64,000 nt of DNA from an uncultured Bacteroidales bacterium (GCA_944321895.1 CALUNA010000004.1:1-64000), one strand, 5' to 3'. Counted from the first letter of the stretch, positions 49,101 through 60,400 are shown. Made by a program: numbers and translations. The notes: generated by a model not told the origin, from the sequence alone.

Positions 49101-49368
49101 GGGCGGTTTGTCCACCGAAAGCCAGCAAAATGCCGTCAGGGCGTTCTTTCTTGATGATTTCGGTTACGAAATACGGCGTGATGGGCAGAAAATACACGGT
49201 GTCGGCCACGCCCTCCGAGGTCTGGATGGTGGCAATGTTCGGATTAATCAACACGGTTTCAATGCCTTCTTCGCGCATTGCTTTGAGCGCTTGCGAGCCG
49301 GAATAGTCAAACTCGCCGGCCTGGCCTATTTTCAAGGCTCCTGAACCTAAAAGAATTACTTTTTTCAT
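46162..49368 (-). CDS. carB: Carbamoyl-phosphate synthase large subunit
   Basis: A 1068-residue enzyme making carbamoyl phosphate for pyrimidine and arginine synthesis. Two tandem ATP-grasp halves (carboxyphosphate, about 1-400; carbamoyl phosphate, about 550-930) each open with a VLGSGxxxIG-type start (KVILLGSGALKIGQAGEFDYSG and VVLGSGAYRIGSSVEFDWC, in parts). The C-terminal MGS-like allosteric domain (about 930-1068) ends QEDIQIKAWGEY. The small subunit carA is not next to it. The leader contains an attenuator-like hairpin (49418-49457), pointing to transcriptional control. Intact. Confidence 0.98.
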   Translation of the reverse strand: MKKVILLGSGALKIGQAGEFDYSGSQALKAMREEGIETVLINPNIATIQTSEGVADTVYFLPITPYFVTEIIKKERPDGILLAFGGQTALNCGTELYLNGTLKKYGVEVLGTSVEAIMITEDRDLFVQKLKEINALTPHSQAVESLEDALKVARKIGYPVMVRSAYALGGLGSGICANEQEFRTLCESALAYSPQILVEESLKGWKEIEFEVIRDKKDRCFTVVPMENFDPLGIHTGESIVVAPIISLTQEQINMLQEISVRVVRHIGIVGECNIQYAFNAQTNDYRIIEINARLSRSSALASKASGYPLAFVAAKLALGYTLDQIGEMGTRNSAYVAPSVDYMIVKIPRWDLTKFAGVSREIGSSMKSVGEIMSIGQSFEEIMQKGLRMIGQGMHGFVGNKDLTFDNVEEALSHPTDLRIFAIADALQKGYTVEQIEALTKIDKWFLNKLKNIVDYTQILSKYNKIEDLPADVLAEAKRLGFSDFQIARYVENPDGNMEAENLRVRAWRKQNNIVPKIRRINTVASENPDKTNYLYMTYGEGAAYQPQRHTDKESIVVLGSGAYRIGSSVEFDWCSVNAVQTARKLGYESVMINYNPETVSTDYDMCDRLYFDELSLERVLDILDLEKPKGVIVSMGGQIPNNLAMKLYRQHVPVLGTSPVDIDRAENREKFSAMLDELGIDQPAWKELTSFEDIEAFIDKVGYPVLVRPSYVLSGAAMNVCYDHAELRTFLNEASKVSKEFPVVVSQFLENTKEIEFDAVAQNGEIVVYAISEHVEFAGVHSGDATMVFPAQKIYYETGRRIKRISRQIAKALHISGPFNIQFLARNNEIKVIECNLRASRSFPFVSKILKYNFIDTATRIMLGAEFKKPEKNDFDIDYVGVKASQFSFARLHKADPVLGVDMSSTGEVGCLGSDMDEALLNAMISVGNNIPRKDKAIMVSSGAVKSKVDLLDPCKLLQQHGYNIYATHGTAKFLQENGVNAKVVNWPDEDGENVLDLMAKHVFDLVINIPKNHSSRELTNGYKIRRSAIDHNIPLITNARLASAFIIAFTNMKQEDIQIKAWGEY

Positions 49369-49417
49369 TTGCTGGGGTGCTTGTTAAATGGTTGTTTATG
49401 ATAATAAATTGCCGTAT

Positions 49418-49457
49418 AAAAAAAATGCGTTGGCCGTTTGAAACGGAAAACGCATTT
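49418..49457 (-). promoter_or_regulatory. Attenuator-like terminator in the carB leader
   Basis: On the minus strand AAATGCGTT (from 49457) pairs with AACGCATTT (to 49423), with CCGTT/AACGG stacked inside, followed by eight T (49425-49418). It sits about 90 to 130 bases after the carB promoter and 50 before its ATG, so carB expression needs readthrough. It is not preceded by any plus-strand gene and so cannot be a terminator for glmS. Confidence 0.75.
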
Positions 49458-49547
49458 GCTGTTTTGGAATATGAAATAAGGTATGTAAACCTGAACATGA
49501 ATATTGCAACGAATATGTCCTCATTTGAAATCCGAATAAATTCCGTG

Positions 49548-49578
49548 CAAAGGTAAACATATTCTGAAAAACAGGCAA
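49548..49578 (-). promoter_or_regulatory. Promoter of carB
   Basis: On the minus strand TTG, a 20-base spacer, then TACCTTTG, giving a leader of roughly 170 bases before the carB ATG. Confidence 0.75.
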
Positions 49579-49645
49579 CAGTTCCCTTTTGAAAAGCATT
49601 TTGGATTGTTTTAAGGTAAAAACTCGTCGTTTTGTTCTTTGACTG

Positions 49646-49677
49646 TTTGTTTTATTGTCAAAAAGTTATTTTCTTTG
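49646..49677 (+). promoter_or_regulatory. Promoter of glmS
   Basis: TTTG (49646-49649), a 20-base spacer, then TTTCTTTG, one base off the -7 pattern. It lies 52 bases before the glmS ATG. The glmS and carB promoters face away from each other in the same 360-base gap. Confidence 0.6.
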
Positions 49678-49728
49678 CGGCTGTTGAGACAAAATAATAG
49701 ACAAACGTATAAATATCTGACGTGATTT

Positions 49729-51562
<1,834 letters not shown>

Positions 51563-51694
51563 CTTCGTTTTCAGCGACATGGCATAAAATCGGATTTTAT
51601 GGAAAAACAGTAAATATCCCATTTTTTTTACGTCTGTTTGGTATGGTTGTTGGAACGAACATACTGTTTTGCCCGGTCCAACAGTGGTCGGACA

Positions 51695-51725
51695 TTGGTG
51701 GGGAAAATGAATTGTATTATCTTTG
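51695..51725 (+). promoter_or_regulatory. Promoter of radA
   Basis: TTG (51695-51697), followed after 20 bases by TATCTTTG (51718-51725). It lies 62 bases before the radA ATG. Confidence 0.7.
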
Positions 51726-51787
51726 CATACTTGTGCATGTTTGTCATAACTGGCATGTGCGGATAATGTTTTTTGCAAACAAGGATT

Positions 51788-53146
51788 ATGGCCAAGATTC
51801 AGAAAATATATGTATGTCAGAATTGTGGGGCGCATGCTTCGCAGGAATTGGGGCGTTGTCCTGCTTGCGGTGAATGGGGAACGTATGTAGAGGAAATTGT
51901 AAGCAAGGATACAAGGAAACACGTACCGATGCAGCTGTCCCGTCAAAAACCGGTGAATATCAATGATGTGGAAGTTGAACATGAAACTCGTATCGACACG
52001 CGTTGCGGTGAATTGAACAGGGTTCTGGGGGGCGGTCTGGTACCGGGTTCGCTTGTGCTTATCGGTGGGGAACCTGGCATTGGAAAATCAACACTGGTTT
52101 TGCAGGTCGTGTTGAATCTGGAGCACAAACGTACGTTGTATGTTTCCGGCGAGGAAAGTACCCGGCAGCTGAAATTGCGTGCAGAGCGGATTCGGGGGAA
52201 TGCCGAACATTGCTATATTGTCAGCGAAACGGCTTTGGAGAACATGTTCGGCTATATTGAAGAGCTGCAGCCGGATATTGTGATTGTTGATTCCATACAG
52301 ACCATTTCCACGGAACGTGTGGAGGCTTCTCCCGGAAGCGTTTCGCAGGTGCGCGAGTGTGCCGGGCAGATACTCAAATATGCGAAGGAACACAATCTGC
52401 CGTTTTTGATTATCGGGCATATCAACAAGGAAGGCAGCATTGCCGGCCCCAAAGTGTTGGAGCATATCGTGGATACGGTGCTTCAGTTTGAGGGTGACCA
52501 ACATTATATGTACCGTATTTTGAGGGCCATAAAGAACCGTTTCGGCAGTACATCGGAACTGGGCATTTTTGAAATGCAGCAAAACGGTTTGCGTGAGGTT
52601 GCAAATCCATCCGAACTGTTGCTCTCGCAAAACCACGAGGGCTTGAGCGGTATTGCCATCGCATCGGCCATTGAAGGTATCCGGCCTTTCCTGATAGAGG
52701 TACAGGCTTTGGTCAGTTCGGCGGCTTACGGTGTACCGCAACGTAGCAGCACCGGTTTCGATTTGCGGCGACTGAACATGTTGCTGGCCGTGCTGGAAAA
52801 ACGGGCGGGCTTCAAATTGGCGCAGAAGGATGTTTTTCTGAATATCGCCGGCGGCCTTAAAGTCAATGACCCTGCCATTGATCTGGCGGTGATTGCGGCG
52901 ATTTTGTCGAGCAGCATGGATATTGCTATTGACCGGACCACCTGCATGACCGGCGAAATCGGGCTTTCCGGTGAAATCAGACCGGTGAACCGCATTGAAC
53001 AACGCATAGCTGAGGCGCGAAAACTCGGTTTCAAGCGTATCATTGTGCCGGACCAACCTTTGGAGCAATTGGGCCGCAAACCGGCCGATATGGAAATTAT
53101 ACGGGCTAAAAAAGTTGAAGAAGCATTTAGAGTATTGTTCAAGTGA
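51788..53146 (+). CDS. radA: DNA repair protein RadA
   Basis: A 452-residue RecA-like ATPase (also called Sms) that drives branch migration in recombination. N-terminal zinc finger C10, C13, C24, C27 (CQNCG and CPACG), Walker A GGEPGIGKST at 93-102, the RadA-specific KNRFGSTSELG, and a C-terminal Lon-like domain with ITVPDQP-type end. The ATG at 51788 is chosen because the extra five residues upstream are not in the family. DUF2147 follows at 24 bases. Confidence 0.97.
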   Translation: MAKIQKIYVCQNCGAHASQELGRCPACGEWGTYVEEIVSKDTRKHVPMQLSRQKPVNINDVEVEHETRIDTRCGELNRVLGGGLVPGSLVLIGGEPGIGKSTLVLQVVLNLEHKRTLYVSGEESTRQLKLRAERIRGNAEHCYIVSETALENMFGYIEELQPDIVIVDSIQTISTERVEASPGSVSQVRECAGQILKYAKEHNLPFLIIGHINKEGSIAGPKVLEHIVDTVLQFEGDQHYMYRILRAIKNRFGSTSELGIFEMQQNGLREVANPSELLLSQNHEGLSGIAIASAIEGIRPFLIEVQALVSSAAYGVPQRSSTGFDLRRLNMLLAVLEKRAGFKLAQKDVFLNIAGGLKVNDPAIDLAVIAAILSSSMDIAIDRTTCMTGEIGLSGEIRPVNRIEQRIAEARKLGFKRIIVPDQPLEQLGRKPADMEIIRAKKVEEAFRVLFK

Positions 53147-53170
53147 TATTTTCTTAAAAAACATACCGGT

Positions 53171-53623
53171 ATGAAGATAAAGGCGATTTTTTTGATGTGC
53201 CTGTCGGCGGGATTTTCCCTGTCATGTCTGGCACAGGCCGACAAGATTGTCGGGGTATATGAAGTAACCGAGACTGAAACAGGTGAAGTCTCGAAAGTGG
53301 AAATCTACAAAACCGGCAATACGTATGGTGCCAAAGTAATATGGTTGGCCGAACCTTACTATCCGGATGGAACGTTGAAGACGGACATAAAGAACCCCGA
53401 TCCTGATTTGCGAGATACGCCGGCGGACAAAATTGTTCTTATAACGGGGCTGCAATATAATCCGAGCAAGGAAATGTGGGAAAAAGGCAGAATTTATCAC
53501 CCTGTACATGGCAAGTTTTACAAGGTACAAATGAAGTTTGCTGATGCGGAAACATTGAATGTCAGAGGATATGTCGGGATACCGGTAGTCGGGATGACTG
53601 TTTATTGGAAGAAAATCTCATAG
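53171..53623 (+). CDS. DUF2147 exported protein
   Basis: A 150-residue secreted protein (signal MKIKAIFLMCLSAGFSLSCLAQA, no lipobox) of the DUF2147 family, predicted to be a small beta-barrel-like domain: it begins with IVGVYEVTETETGEVSKVEIY and ends RGYVGIPVVGMTVYWKKI. Function of the family is unknown. 24 bases after radA, and probably on the same transcript. Confidence 0.88.
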   Translation: MKIKAIFLMCLSAGFSLSCLAQADKIVGVYEVTETETGEVSKVEIYKTGNTYGAKVIWLAEPYYPDGTLKTDIKNPDPDLRDTPADKIVLITGLQYNPSKEMWEKGRIYHPVHGKFYKVQMKFADAETLNVRGYVGIPVVGMTVYWKKIS

Positions 53624-53625
53624 GA

Positions 53626-53656
53626 TTGGCAAAAACCGAAAAAACACGTACCTTTG
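53626..53656 (+). promoter_or_regulatory. Promoter of the DUF4199 gene
   Basis: TTGG (53626-53629), a 19-base spacer, then TACCTTTG (53649-53656), a perfect -7 element, 15 bases before the ATG. Confidence 0.75.
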
Positions 53657-53670
53657 CAAAAAAATAATGT

Positions 53671-54180
53671 ATGCAGCAAAATTTTTACAGACATGCCATG
53701 ACATGCGGGTTGATCCTTGGCCTTGTTTTTTCGGTTAATTTTCTGCTGTCGCTTTCCAAATCCCTGTGGCTGGGACTGCTGACATATTTTGTCATGGCAA
53801 CCATAATTTATCTGACCTATCGTTTTGTGTGTCATTACCGTGATACGGAACAGTCCGGCGTGATTTCTTACGGACGTAGTCTGTGGTATATCGTGGTGCT
53901 CTATATCTTTGCAGCCATAATCTCTTCTGCCGTGAAATATGTTTATTTCCAGTTTATAAATCCGGATTATCTGAATGAGGTGCTGAATATGACCATGGCA
54001 ACAATGGAACAATTGCAGTTATCGCTTCCGGAAGATGATGCGTATGATTATCTGGAAAACATGCTGACTCCGATAAATTTCACTTTGCAGTATATCTGGG
54101 TAAATGCATTTCTCGGCTTTTTGGTCGGCGTGGTAATGGCCGCATTTGTAAAAAAGGATAAAGGTATTTTCGACGCATAA
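53671..54180 (+). CDS. DUF4199 membrane protein
   Basis: A 169-residue inner-membrane protein with four hydrophobic segments (about 9-27, 30-50, 70-95 and 138-158), the usual DUF4199 layout of Bacteroidota. Function unknown. In many relatives it directly precedes a GT2 glycosyltransferase, as here at 9 bases, suggesting a partner role in membrane glycan-lipid transfer; that link is inference from adjacency. Confidence 0.85.
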   Translation: MQQNFYRHAMTCGLILGLVFSVNFLLSLSKSLWLGLLTYFVMATIIYLTYRFVCHYRDTEQSGVISYGRSLWYIVVLYIFAAIISSAVKYVYFQFINPDYLNEVLNMTMATMEQLQLSLPEDDAYDYLENMLTPINFTLQYIWVNAFLGFLVGVVMAAFVKKDKGIFDA

Positions 54181-54189
54181 ATTTAGACA

Positions 54190-55140
54190 ATGGATATTTC
54201 GGTAATTGTCCCCTTGTACAACGAAGAAGAATCGTTGCCAAAATTGTTTGATTGGCTGGAACGTGTCATGACAGAGCATCATTTCACATGGGAAGTGATC
54301 TTTGTGAACGATGGCAGTACGGATCATTCCTGGGAAATCATAGAAAGTCTGCAACAGCGTTCCTCCAATGTGCACGGCATTAAGTTCCGGCATAATTATG
54401 GGAAATCGCCGGCCTTGTACTGCGGTTTCCGGAGGGCCTCCGGTGATGTGGTCATTACCATGGATGCCGATTTGCAGGACAGCCCGGATGAGATTCCTGA
54501 GCTATACAGGATGATCAAAGAAGAAAACTACGACCTCGTCTCCGGCTGGAAAAAGAAACGTTATGACAGCAAGCTGACAAAAAATCTGCCGTCAAAACTG
54601 TATAATGCGACAGCGCGTCGCGTGACGGGCCTGAAACTGCATGACATGAACTGCGGCCTGAAAGCCTATCGGAACGAAGTCGTGAAAAACATTGAGGTAT
54701 TTGGCGAGATGCATCGCTATATCCCGTATCTGGCAAAGAATGCAGGTTTTACCCGGATTGGCGAAAAGGTCGTTCAACATCGAAAACGGGAATTCGGAGA
54801 GAGCAAGTTTGGTCTGAACCGTTTTGTCAATGGTTATCTGGATTTGATTACATTGTGGTTCTTGTTCAAGTTCGGAAAACAGCCCATGCACTTTTTCGGC
54901 TTGTATGGCAGCTTGATGTTCCTGCTGGGTTTTGTGTCCATCATAGTGGTGGGCGTAAACAAGATTGTTGCACTCAGCCGTCATGTCAAGGCTATCTTGA
55001 TAACGGACAGCCCTTATTTCTATCTGGCCATGCTGGCCATGATTCTCGGCACCTTGCTGTTTCTTACCGGATTTTTAGGCGAATTGATAACCCGTAATTC
55101 TACAGAACGGAATAACTATCTGATAGAAAAGGAAATATAG
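54190..55140 (+). CDS. GT2 family glycosyltransferase, DPM1/GtrB-like
   Basis: A 316-residue glycosyltransferase making a polyprenyl-phosphate-linked sugar. Opening VIVPLYNEEESLPKLFDWL, the DAD motif (D92, D94) in VITMDADLQDSPDEIP, then the acceptor loop region YNATARRVTGLKLHDMNCG. Two C-terminal membrane helices (about 235-258 and 275-299) fit the GtrB topology. Sugar unknown. It lies between DUF4199 and crcB in a tight run, with 6 bases to crcB. Confidence 0.92.
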   Translation: MDISVIVPLYNEEESLPKLFDWLERVMTEHHFTWEVIFVNDGSTDHSWEIIESLQQRSSNVHGIKFRHNYGKSPALYCGFRRASGDVVITMDADLQDSPDEIPELYRMIKEENYDLVSGWKKKRYDSKLTKNLPSKLYNATARRVTGLKLHDMNCGLKAYRNEVVKNIEVFGEMHRYIPYLAKNAGFTRIGEKVVQHRKREFGESKFGLNRFVNGYLDLITLWFLFKFGKQPMHFFGLYGSLMFLLGFVSIIVVGVNKIVALSRHVKAILITDSPYFYLAMLAMILGTLLFLTGFLGELITRNSTERNNYLIEKEI

Positions 55141-55146
55141 ACTTTT

Positions 55147-55512
55147 ATGAAAACATGTCTTTTGGTTGGCCTGGGCGGTGCCGTGGGCAGTATGCTACGC
55201 TATGGTATTTCATCTTGGGGAAACCGGTTTGTTTGGGGACACCTGCCGGTCGGTACATTGTTGGTCAATGTTGCCGGTTCCCTTTTGCTGGGTATCTTGC
55301 TGGGCGTTGCCTCCCAACATTTTAACCGTGATGTACAATTACTTCTTTCAGTAGGCTTATGCGGCGGTTTCACAACCTTTTCCACTTTTACGGCAGAAAA
55401 TGTGAAGCTGCTGCAAAGTAATCTGGCTGGATGGGCCCTTTTGTATGTGGTTTTGTCACTCGGCCTTGGCCTGCTTGCTTTTTGGGCAGGAAAAGCCATC
55501 GTAAATCATTGA
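55147..55512 (+). CDS. crcB: Fluoride channel CrcB/Fluc
   Basis: A 121-residue four-helix fluoride exporter that acts as a dual-topology dimer. Signature segments GGAVGSMLRYGISSWG, GTLLVNVAGSLLLGILLG and GLCGGFTTFSTFT are present. No fluoride riboswitch fits in the 6 bases before it, and it is likely cotranscribed with the glycosyltransferase. Confidence 0.94.
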   Translation: MKTCLLVGLGGAVGSMLRYGISSWGNRFVWGHLPVGTLLVNVAGSLLLGILLGVASQHFNRDVQLLLSVGLCGGFTTFSTFTAENVKLLQSNLAGWALLYVVLSLGLGLLAFWAGKAIVNH

Positions 55513-55517
55513 AGAAT

Positions 55518-56030
55518 ATGCTGGAAATCTTGAAATACATTTTGCCTTCGCTGGTTGTCCTGCTGGCTACCTGCGTTGTGTTGGTTGTACAAATGCGTGC
55601 GGAAACGGCACGGCAGTTGGCCGCATTGAAACGGGAACAGGCCAATGTCGTTACGCCTGTACGGCTCCGGGGATATGAACGTCTGGCCCTTCTGCTCGAC
55701 AGAACGGTTCCGGAAACGATGCTCCTGAACATGAATCTGCCGGAAATGAATTGCCTGCAATTGCAAACGGCCTTGTTGACACAAATCAGACAGGAATATG
55801 ACCACAACGCGGCACAGCAGATATACGTGAGCAACGAATTGTGGAATCTTGTCAGGGCTTCCAAGGAAAGCCTGTTGCATCTGGTAAACGTGTGCGCCCA
55901 AAACTTCAAACAGGAAGATCCGGCGCTCAAATTCGCGGAAACTTTGATAAAAACATATAACTATACTCCTGACACACCGACTGAACTCGCCATGAAAAGG
56001 CTGAAACAGGAGGTTAGGGAACTGTTCTGA
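55518..56030 (+). CDS. Membrane-anchored coiled-coil-like protein, unknown function
   Basis: A 170-residue protein with one N-terminal membrane helix (YILPSLVVLLATCVVLVVQM) and a soluble helical rest that probably faces the cytoplasm. It resembles hypothetical proteins found next to crcB in Bacteroidales. I cannot give a function. The start at 55518 lies 5 bases after crcB, and DUF6452 follows in 7. Confidence 0.65.
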   Translation: MLEILKYILPSLVVLLATCVVLVVQMRAETARQLAALKREQANVVTPVRLRGYERLALLLDRTVPETMLLNMNLPEMNCLQLQTALLTQIRQEYDHNAAQQIYVSNELWNLVRASKESLLHLVNVCAQNFKQEDPALKFAETLIKTYNYTPDTPTELAMKRLKQEVRELF

Positions 56031-56037
56031 CAATAAT

Positions 56038-56544
56038 ATGCAACGCTCTACAATTGTATTGGCTATCGTGTCTGTCTTTTTTGCAACTTGTGGTTGTGCT
56101 CCGGATGAAGAGTGCCGCAAGGAAAACATCATACGCATGAAGGCCATGTTGTATACACAAAGTTTCAATGAAACGAAAAAAACATATACGCCTGTGGAGC
56201 ATACACCGGACAGCTTGTCTGTCTGGGGGCTGGGAAACGATTCATTGCTTTACGACAGAGCACAGACAAACTATGTTTATTTGCCGTTGAATAAAAATGC
56301 CGCTTCTTCCACATTTGTATTGCACTATTGGTACTCGCCGGACGAAAATACACATATTGATGCACAAGACACTCTTGTCGTTTCATATGTGAATACAAAT
56401 ACATATATTTCGTTGGAATGCGGCTGTTTCGTATATCAGACCTTACAGGATTTTCAGTTCACCCGGCACGCCCTTGATTCCATAGAAGTATTGAACCAAC
56501 AAGTAAATACCTTTGATGAAGAACATATTCGTTTGTATTATTAG
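56038..56544 (+). CDS. DUF6452-like lipoprotein
   Basis: A 168-residue lipoprotein: signal with FFATCGC, then APDEECRKEN. The later part is beta-rich with VVSYVNTNTYISLECGCFVYQ. It fits the DUF6452 type of Bacteroidales lipoproteins seen beside DUF6048. Function unknown. It overlaps the next gene by 29 bases, showing coupling. Confidence 0.75.
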   Translation: MQRSTIVLAIVSVFFATCGCAPDEECRKENIIRMKAMLYTQSFNETKKTYTPVEHTPDSLSVWGLGNDSLLYDRAQTNYVYLPLNKNAASSTFVLHYWYSPDENTHIDAQDTLVVSYVNTNTYISLECGCFVYQTLQDFQFTRHALDSIEVLNQQVNTFDEEHIRLYY

Positions 56545-57310
56545 TTGCGGGCTGTTGTGTATATCCGGATTGCCGGCACAGAATGTATTGGAGGCCGATT
56601 CTGTCGTGCAGGACACGGTCGGTTTGTCGCCTGCGGATCTATCCCTTCCACTGGATACGGCCGGCAGTGTGGCCGTAACGGATACCGTGGCCGCAGATGT
56701 GGCGGCAACTCAACCTGAGCAACTGGATGAGAAGACGAAAATATATGAGGGAACAACCCTGAAACTGGATTTGTTCAATCCGTTGTATGCATTTTTTGGC
56801 AGCAGTGGTGAAATTCAGGCCTATGAGGCCCTTGTGCATGTGAACCTGCTTAACAAATATTTCCCGACCATTGAAGCCGGTTATGCACATGTTTCCCATA
56901 CGGCCAAAAACGAAGCTGCTTTCAACGGAGGAGGGGTCTTTGCCCGCATAGGTGCAGACTTCAACTTGATGAAAAAAAATCAGGATGCAGGTAATTTCTT
57001 CCTGGGTGGTCTGCGCTTTGGTATGGCGCAACAAAAATACAGCATTACGGATATATACATTACGGATGGATATTGGAACACGACTCAGACCATCTCTTTC
57101 CCGAACAGTACCAAATTTGATTGTTGGGCGGAGTTGGTAGGCGGAGCTCACGTTAAAATATACAAAGGCCTGAACATGGGCTGGTCCGTCAGATTCAAGT
57201 TCCTGATTACAAGAAAAGAGGAAGTCCTGCATACATGGTATATCCCGGGTTATGGGTATAAAACAAATACGACGTTCGGCTTTAACTATTATATAGGATA
57301 TACTTTCTGA
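56516..57310 (+). CDS. DUF6048-like outer-membrane beta-barrel protein
   Basis: A 264-residue exported protein (signal ending LPAQ) with an N-terminal low-complexity stretch rich in D, T and V (about 24-65) and then a small beta-barrel (LDLFNPLYAFFGSSGEIQAYEALVHVNLLNKYFPTIEAGYA in parts) ending FNYYIGYTF, the typical aromatic C-terminus of outer-membrane barrels. ATG at 56516 inside the previous gene. Partner of the DUF6452 lipoprotein by position. Confidence 0.75.
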   Translation: MKNIFVCIISCGLLCISGLPAQNVLEADSVVQDTVGLSPADLSLPLDTAGSVAVTDTVAADVAATQPEQLDEKTKIYEGTTLKLDLFNPLYAFFGSSGEIQAYEALVHVNLLNKYFPTIEAGYAHVSHTAKNEAAFNGGGVFARIGADFNLMKKNQDAGNFFLGGLRFGMAQQKYSITDIYITDGYWNTTQTISFPNSTKFDCWAELVGGAHVKIYKGLNMGWSVRFKFLITRKEEVLHTWYIPGYGYKTNTTFGFNYYIGYTF

Positions 57311-57408
57311 AAGGGAAAAACAGCATTTGCTGCAACATAACGTTTATTTTGCCGGGAATAAGATGCGTGGGCTTTGATCATGAATCGTCTTGTTTTTAAA
57401 ATAATCCG

Positions 57409-57416
57409 TATCTTTG
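57409..57416 (+). promoter_or_regulatory. -7 promoter element of the TPR gene
   Basis: TATCTTTG, 40 bases before the ATG at 57456. A TTG stands 16 bases upstream, short of the usual 19-21 spacing. Confidence 0.55.
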
Positions 57417-57455
57417 TCCGTTTTTATAATAAGTTTGTTTTAATTTGACATATAC

Positions 57456-60400
57456 ATGAAACGATTGTTATTTGCGTTTGCCTGCATGGCATTCTGCAGC
57501 CACGCTTCCTCCCAATACTCCAAGATTTATGCATCCGACAATGCCTTGTTTTCGGACGCAATGGAATTATATGAACAGCAAAAATATTCGGCCTCATTCC
57601 GTTCTTTCGAGACTTTCCTGGAACAACTGCCTGCAGATGAAACAGTCTGGAAGGAACGTGCAACATATTTCCTGTGTGCCAATGCTTATGAATTGCGTCG
57701 TACGGATGCCATGTCCCGTCTGCAGGAATACAAACAGTTGTTTCCTTATTCAACGTACATGCAGGAGGTACATTTTATGCTTGGAGTATTGTATACGGAA
57801 AAAGAAAGATATAAATCCGCAAGCCGTGAATTCGCTGCCGTTAAGCGGAAATTTCTGTCCAGAGCCCACCAGACGGATTTCCTGTTTTATCAAGGATACG
57901 TATGTGTGCAGTTGGAAGACTATGCAAATGCAGTCGTGGCATTTCAGGATTTGATAAAGAACAAAACCCGTTATGATGCGGCCGGAAAGTATTATTATGC
58001 CTATTGCCGGTATGAACAGCAGGACTATGCAGAGGCATTGCCCTGTTTTCTTGAACTGGAACAACATACGGCATATAAAAATATAGTTCCGTATTATGTT
58101 ATCCAGATTTATTACAAGCAACAGGCTTATGATGAAGTTATGGAGCGTGCAGAAAATATACTGTCGCAGAATCCGGATAACGAGCATAACGCAGAAGTTC
58201 ACCGTATTTTGGGAGAAATCTATTTCCGGGAATCGGATTATGCCCGCTCCATACAGCATTTGTCTGCTTATGCGCAAGCGGTTCCGCAGGTGCAACGGGA
58301 AGATTTGTATCTGTTGGGACTGGCATATTACCAGACTTCCGACTATGGGAATGCCGTGAAATACCTTTCCAAGGTAACAACAGCATCCGACATGATGTCC
58401 GAAAATGCCTATCTGCACCTGGGATTCTCCTATATCCGTTTGGATGACCTGGATAACGCGCGTCTGGCATTCAGTGCTGCCACAAGGACGACTTTTGATG
58501 TTTCCGTACACGAAGAGGCCATGTATAATTATGCCCTGACTACTTACGAGACAACAGCGGCTTTCGGCGAATCGGTTACAGCCTTCAGTGACTTTTTGAA
58601 GCAATATCCGGGTTCCGTATACGCCGATAAGGCATATGCTTATCTGGTAGATGTCTTTATGAACACAAAAGACTACCGGATGGCTTTGGATGCGTTGTCT
58701 GAAATAAGTGACCCGACAGGCAAACTGCTGGCAGCAAAACGCCATTTGCTTTATCACCTTGGTACAGAGGCTTTTGCCCAGAATAATTTTGAGGAGGCGG
58801 TACGCGATTTTACGGAAGTGCTGGCCTTGCCTGGAACACAATACTCCACGGAAAGCCTGTTCTGGCGATCGGAAAGCTATTACCGGTTGAAAAACTACAC
58901 AGCATGTCTGACTGACTTGAAAAACTATTTTGCCGCCTCTGATGTAAAGGCAAGCCCGAATTATGTGCTGGCGCATTATTCTGCTGGTTATGCTTGTTTC
59001 GCCTTAAAGGATTATGCCCAGGCACAGACCTATTTTTTGACATATCTGTCTTTGCAGAAGGAACAGGACAATACTTACATAGATGCATTGAACCGTATTG
59101 GAGACAGTTATTTCTATGCACGTAATTTTGCGCAGGCAGATGCCTATTATGCAAAAGTAGTGGCAATTGGTTCCATCGGAACGGATTATGCCATGTTCCA
59201 GCGTGGTTGTGTGCTCGGATTGCTGAAAAAATATGATGATAAGATAGTTTCCCTGGAAAAGTTGGTAAAGGATTATCCGAAATCGGAATATGCGGACGAT
59301 GCTTTGTATGAGATAGCACGCGCTCAACTGATGGTAGAACGCAACCAGGAAGCCATAACGGCATACAATCGCTTGTTGCAGGCATATCCCAACAGTGGCC
59401 TGGCCCGGAAAACCGCACTCGAAATAGGTATGGTATATTATAATATGAAAAATTATGATGCATGTATAGATGCCTATAAACAAGTCATTACCAATTATCC
59501 GGGTAGCGAAGAATCGTATGTGGCGCTGGATGGACTGCAAAGTGTCTATGTGGAGTTGAACCGGGTTTCTGATTATCTGGCATATGTGAATAGCCTGGGA
59601 CGGATGATCAAAATCGATGCATCTGAAAATCAGGAAGATTCGCTGACTTATATGGCAGCGGAACATCAGTATATATTGGCCAACTACGGACAGGCGGCAA
59701 CGAGCCTGGAGGCCTATCTTGAAAAATTCTGTCCGGGGGGACGCTATTGCACAATGGCGCGTTATTACCTGGCTGACAGCTATTATAAACTGAATGAACG
59801 GACAAAAGCATTGGACTCATACCGTGCCTTGACAGAAATGCAAGGAAACCAATACATGGAAGAGGCTTGCATGCGTTGTGCGGAAATTTGCTATGACCAG
59901 GAAGATTATGCTTCTGCACGGACTTATTTCCAGCAACTCCAGACAGTGGCCAACAGTATTGAGAATATCAACGTGGCGCGTCTGGGTATTTTGCGTTGCT
60001 GCAATCAACTGAATGATTATGAACAAACGGTGAATATAGCAACTCAGATACTGGATGACACGCGGTCTGCTACCGATGTTTGTGAAGAAGCACGTTACAA
60101 TCGCGCCAAGGCTTATTTGAAGCTACAGAAAAATGAGTGGGCTAAAAATGATCTGGAAACGCTTTCCGGGGACTTGCGTACGGAAATAGGAGCAGAAGCC
60201 AAGTACCTGTTGGCAGATGTTTACTTCCAGGAAGGCAATCTGGATAAATCAGAGCAGCAAATCATGGATTTTGCCGAGCAAAACACACCGCACCAGTTCT
60301 GGCTGGCACGCAGTTTTGTCCTCCTGGCGGATATTTACATGAAAAAGGGAGATGACTTCCAGGCCAAACAGTACTTGTTGAGTGTCCAGAACAATTACAA

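Noticed and set aside
55141-55146. Fluoride riboswitch before crcB
   Set aside because: Only six bases separate crcB from the glycosyltransferase gene, so there is no space for it.
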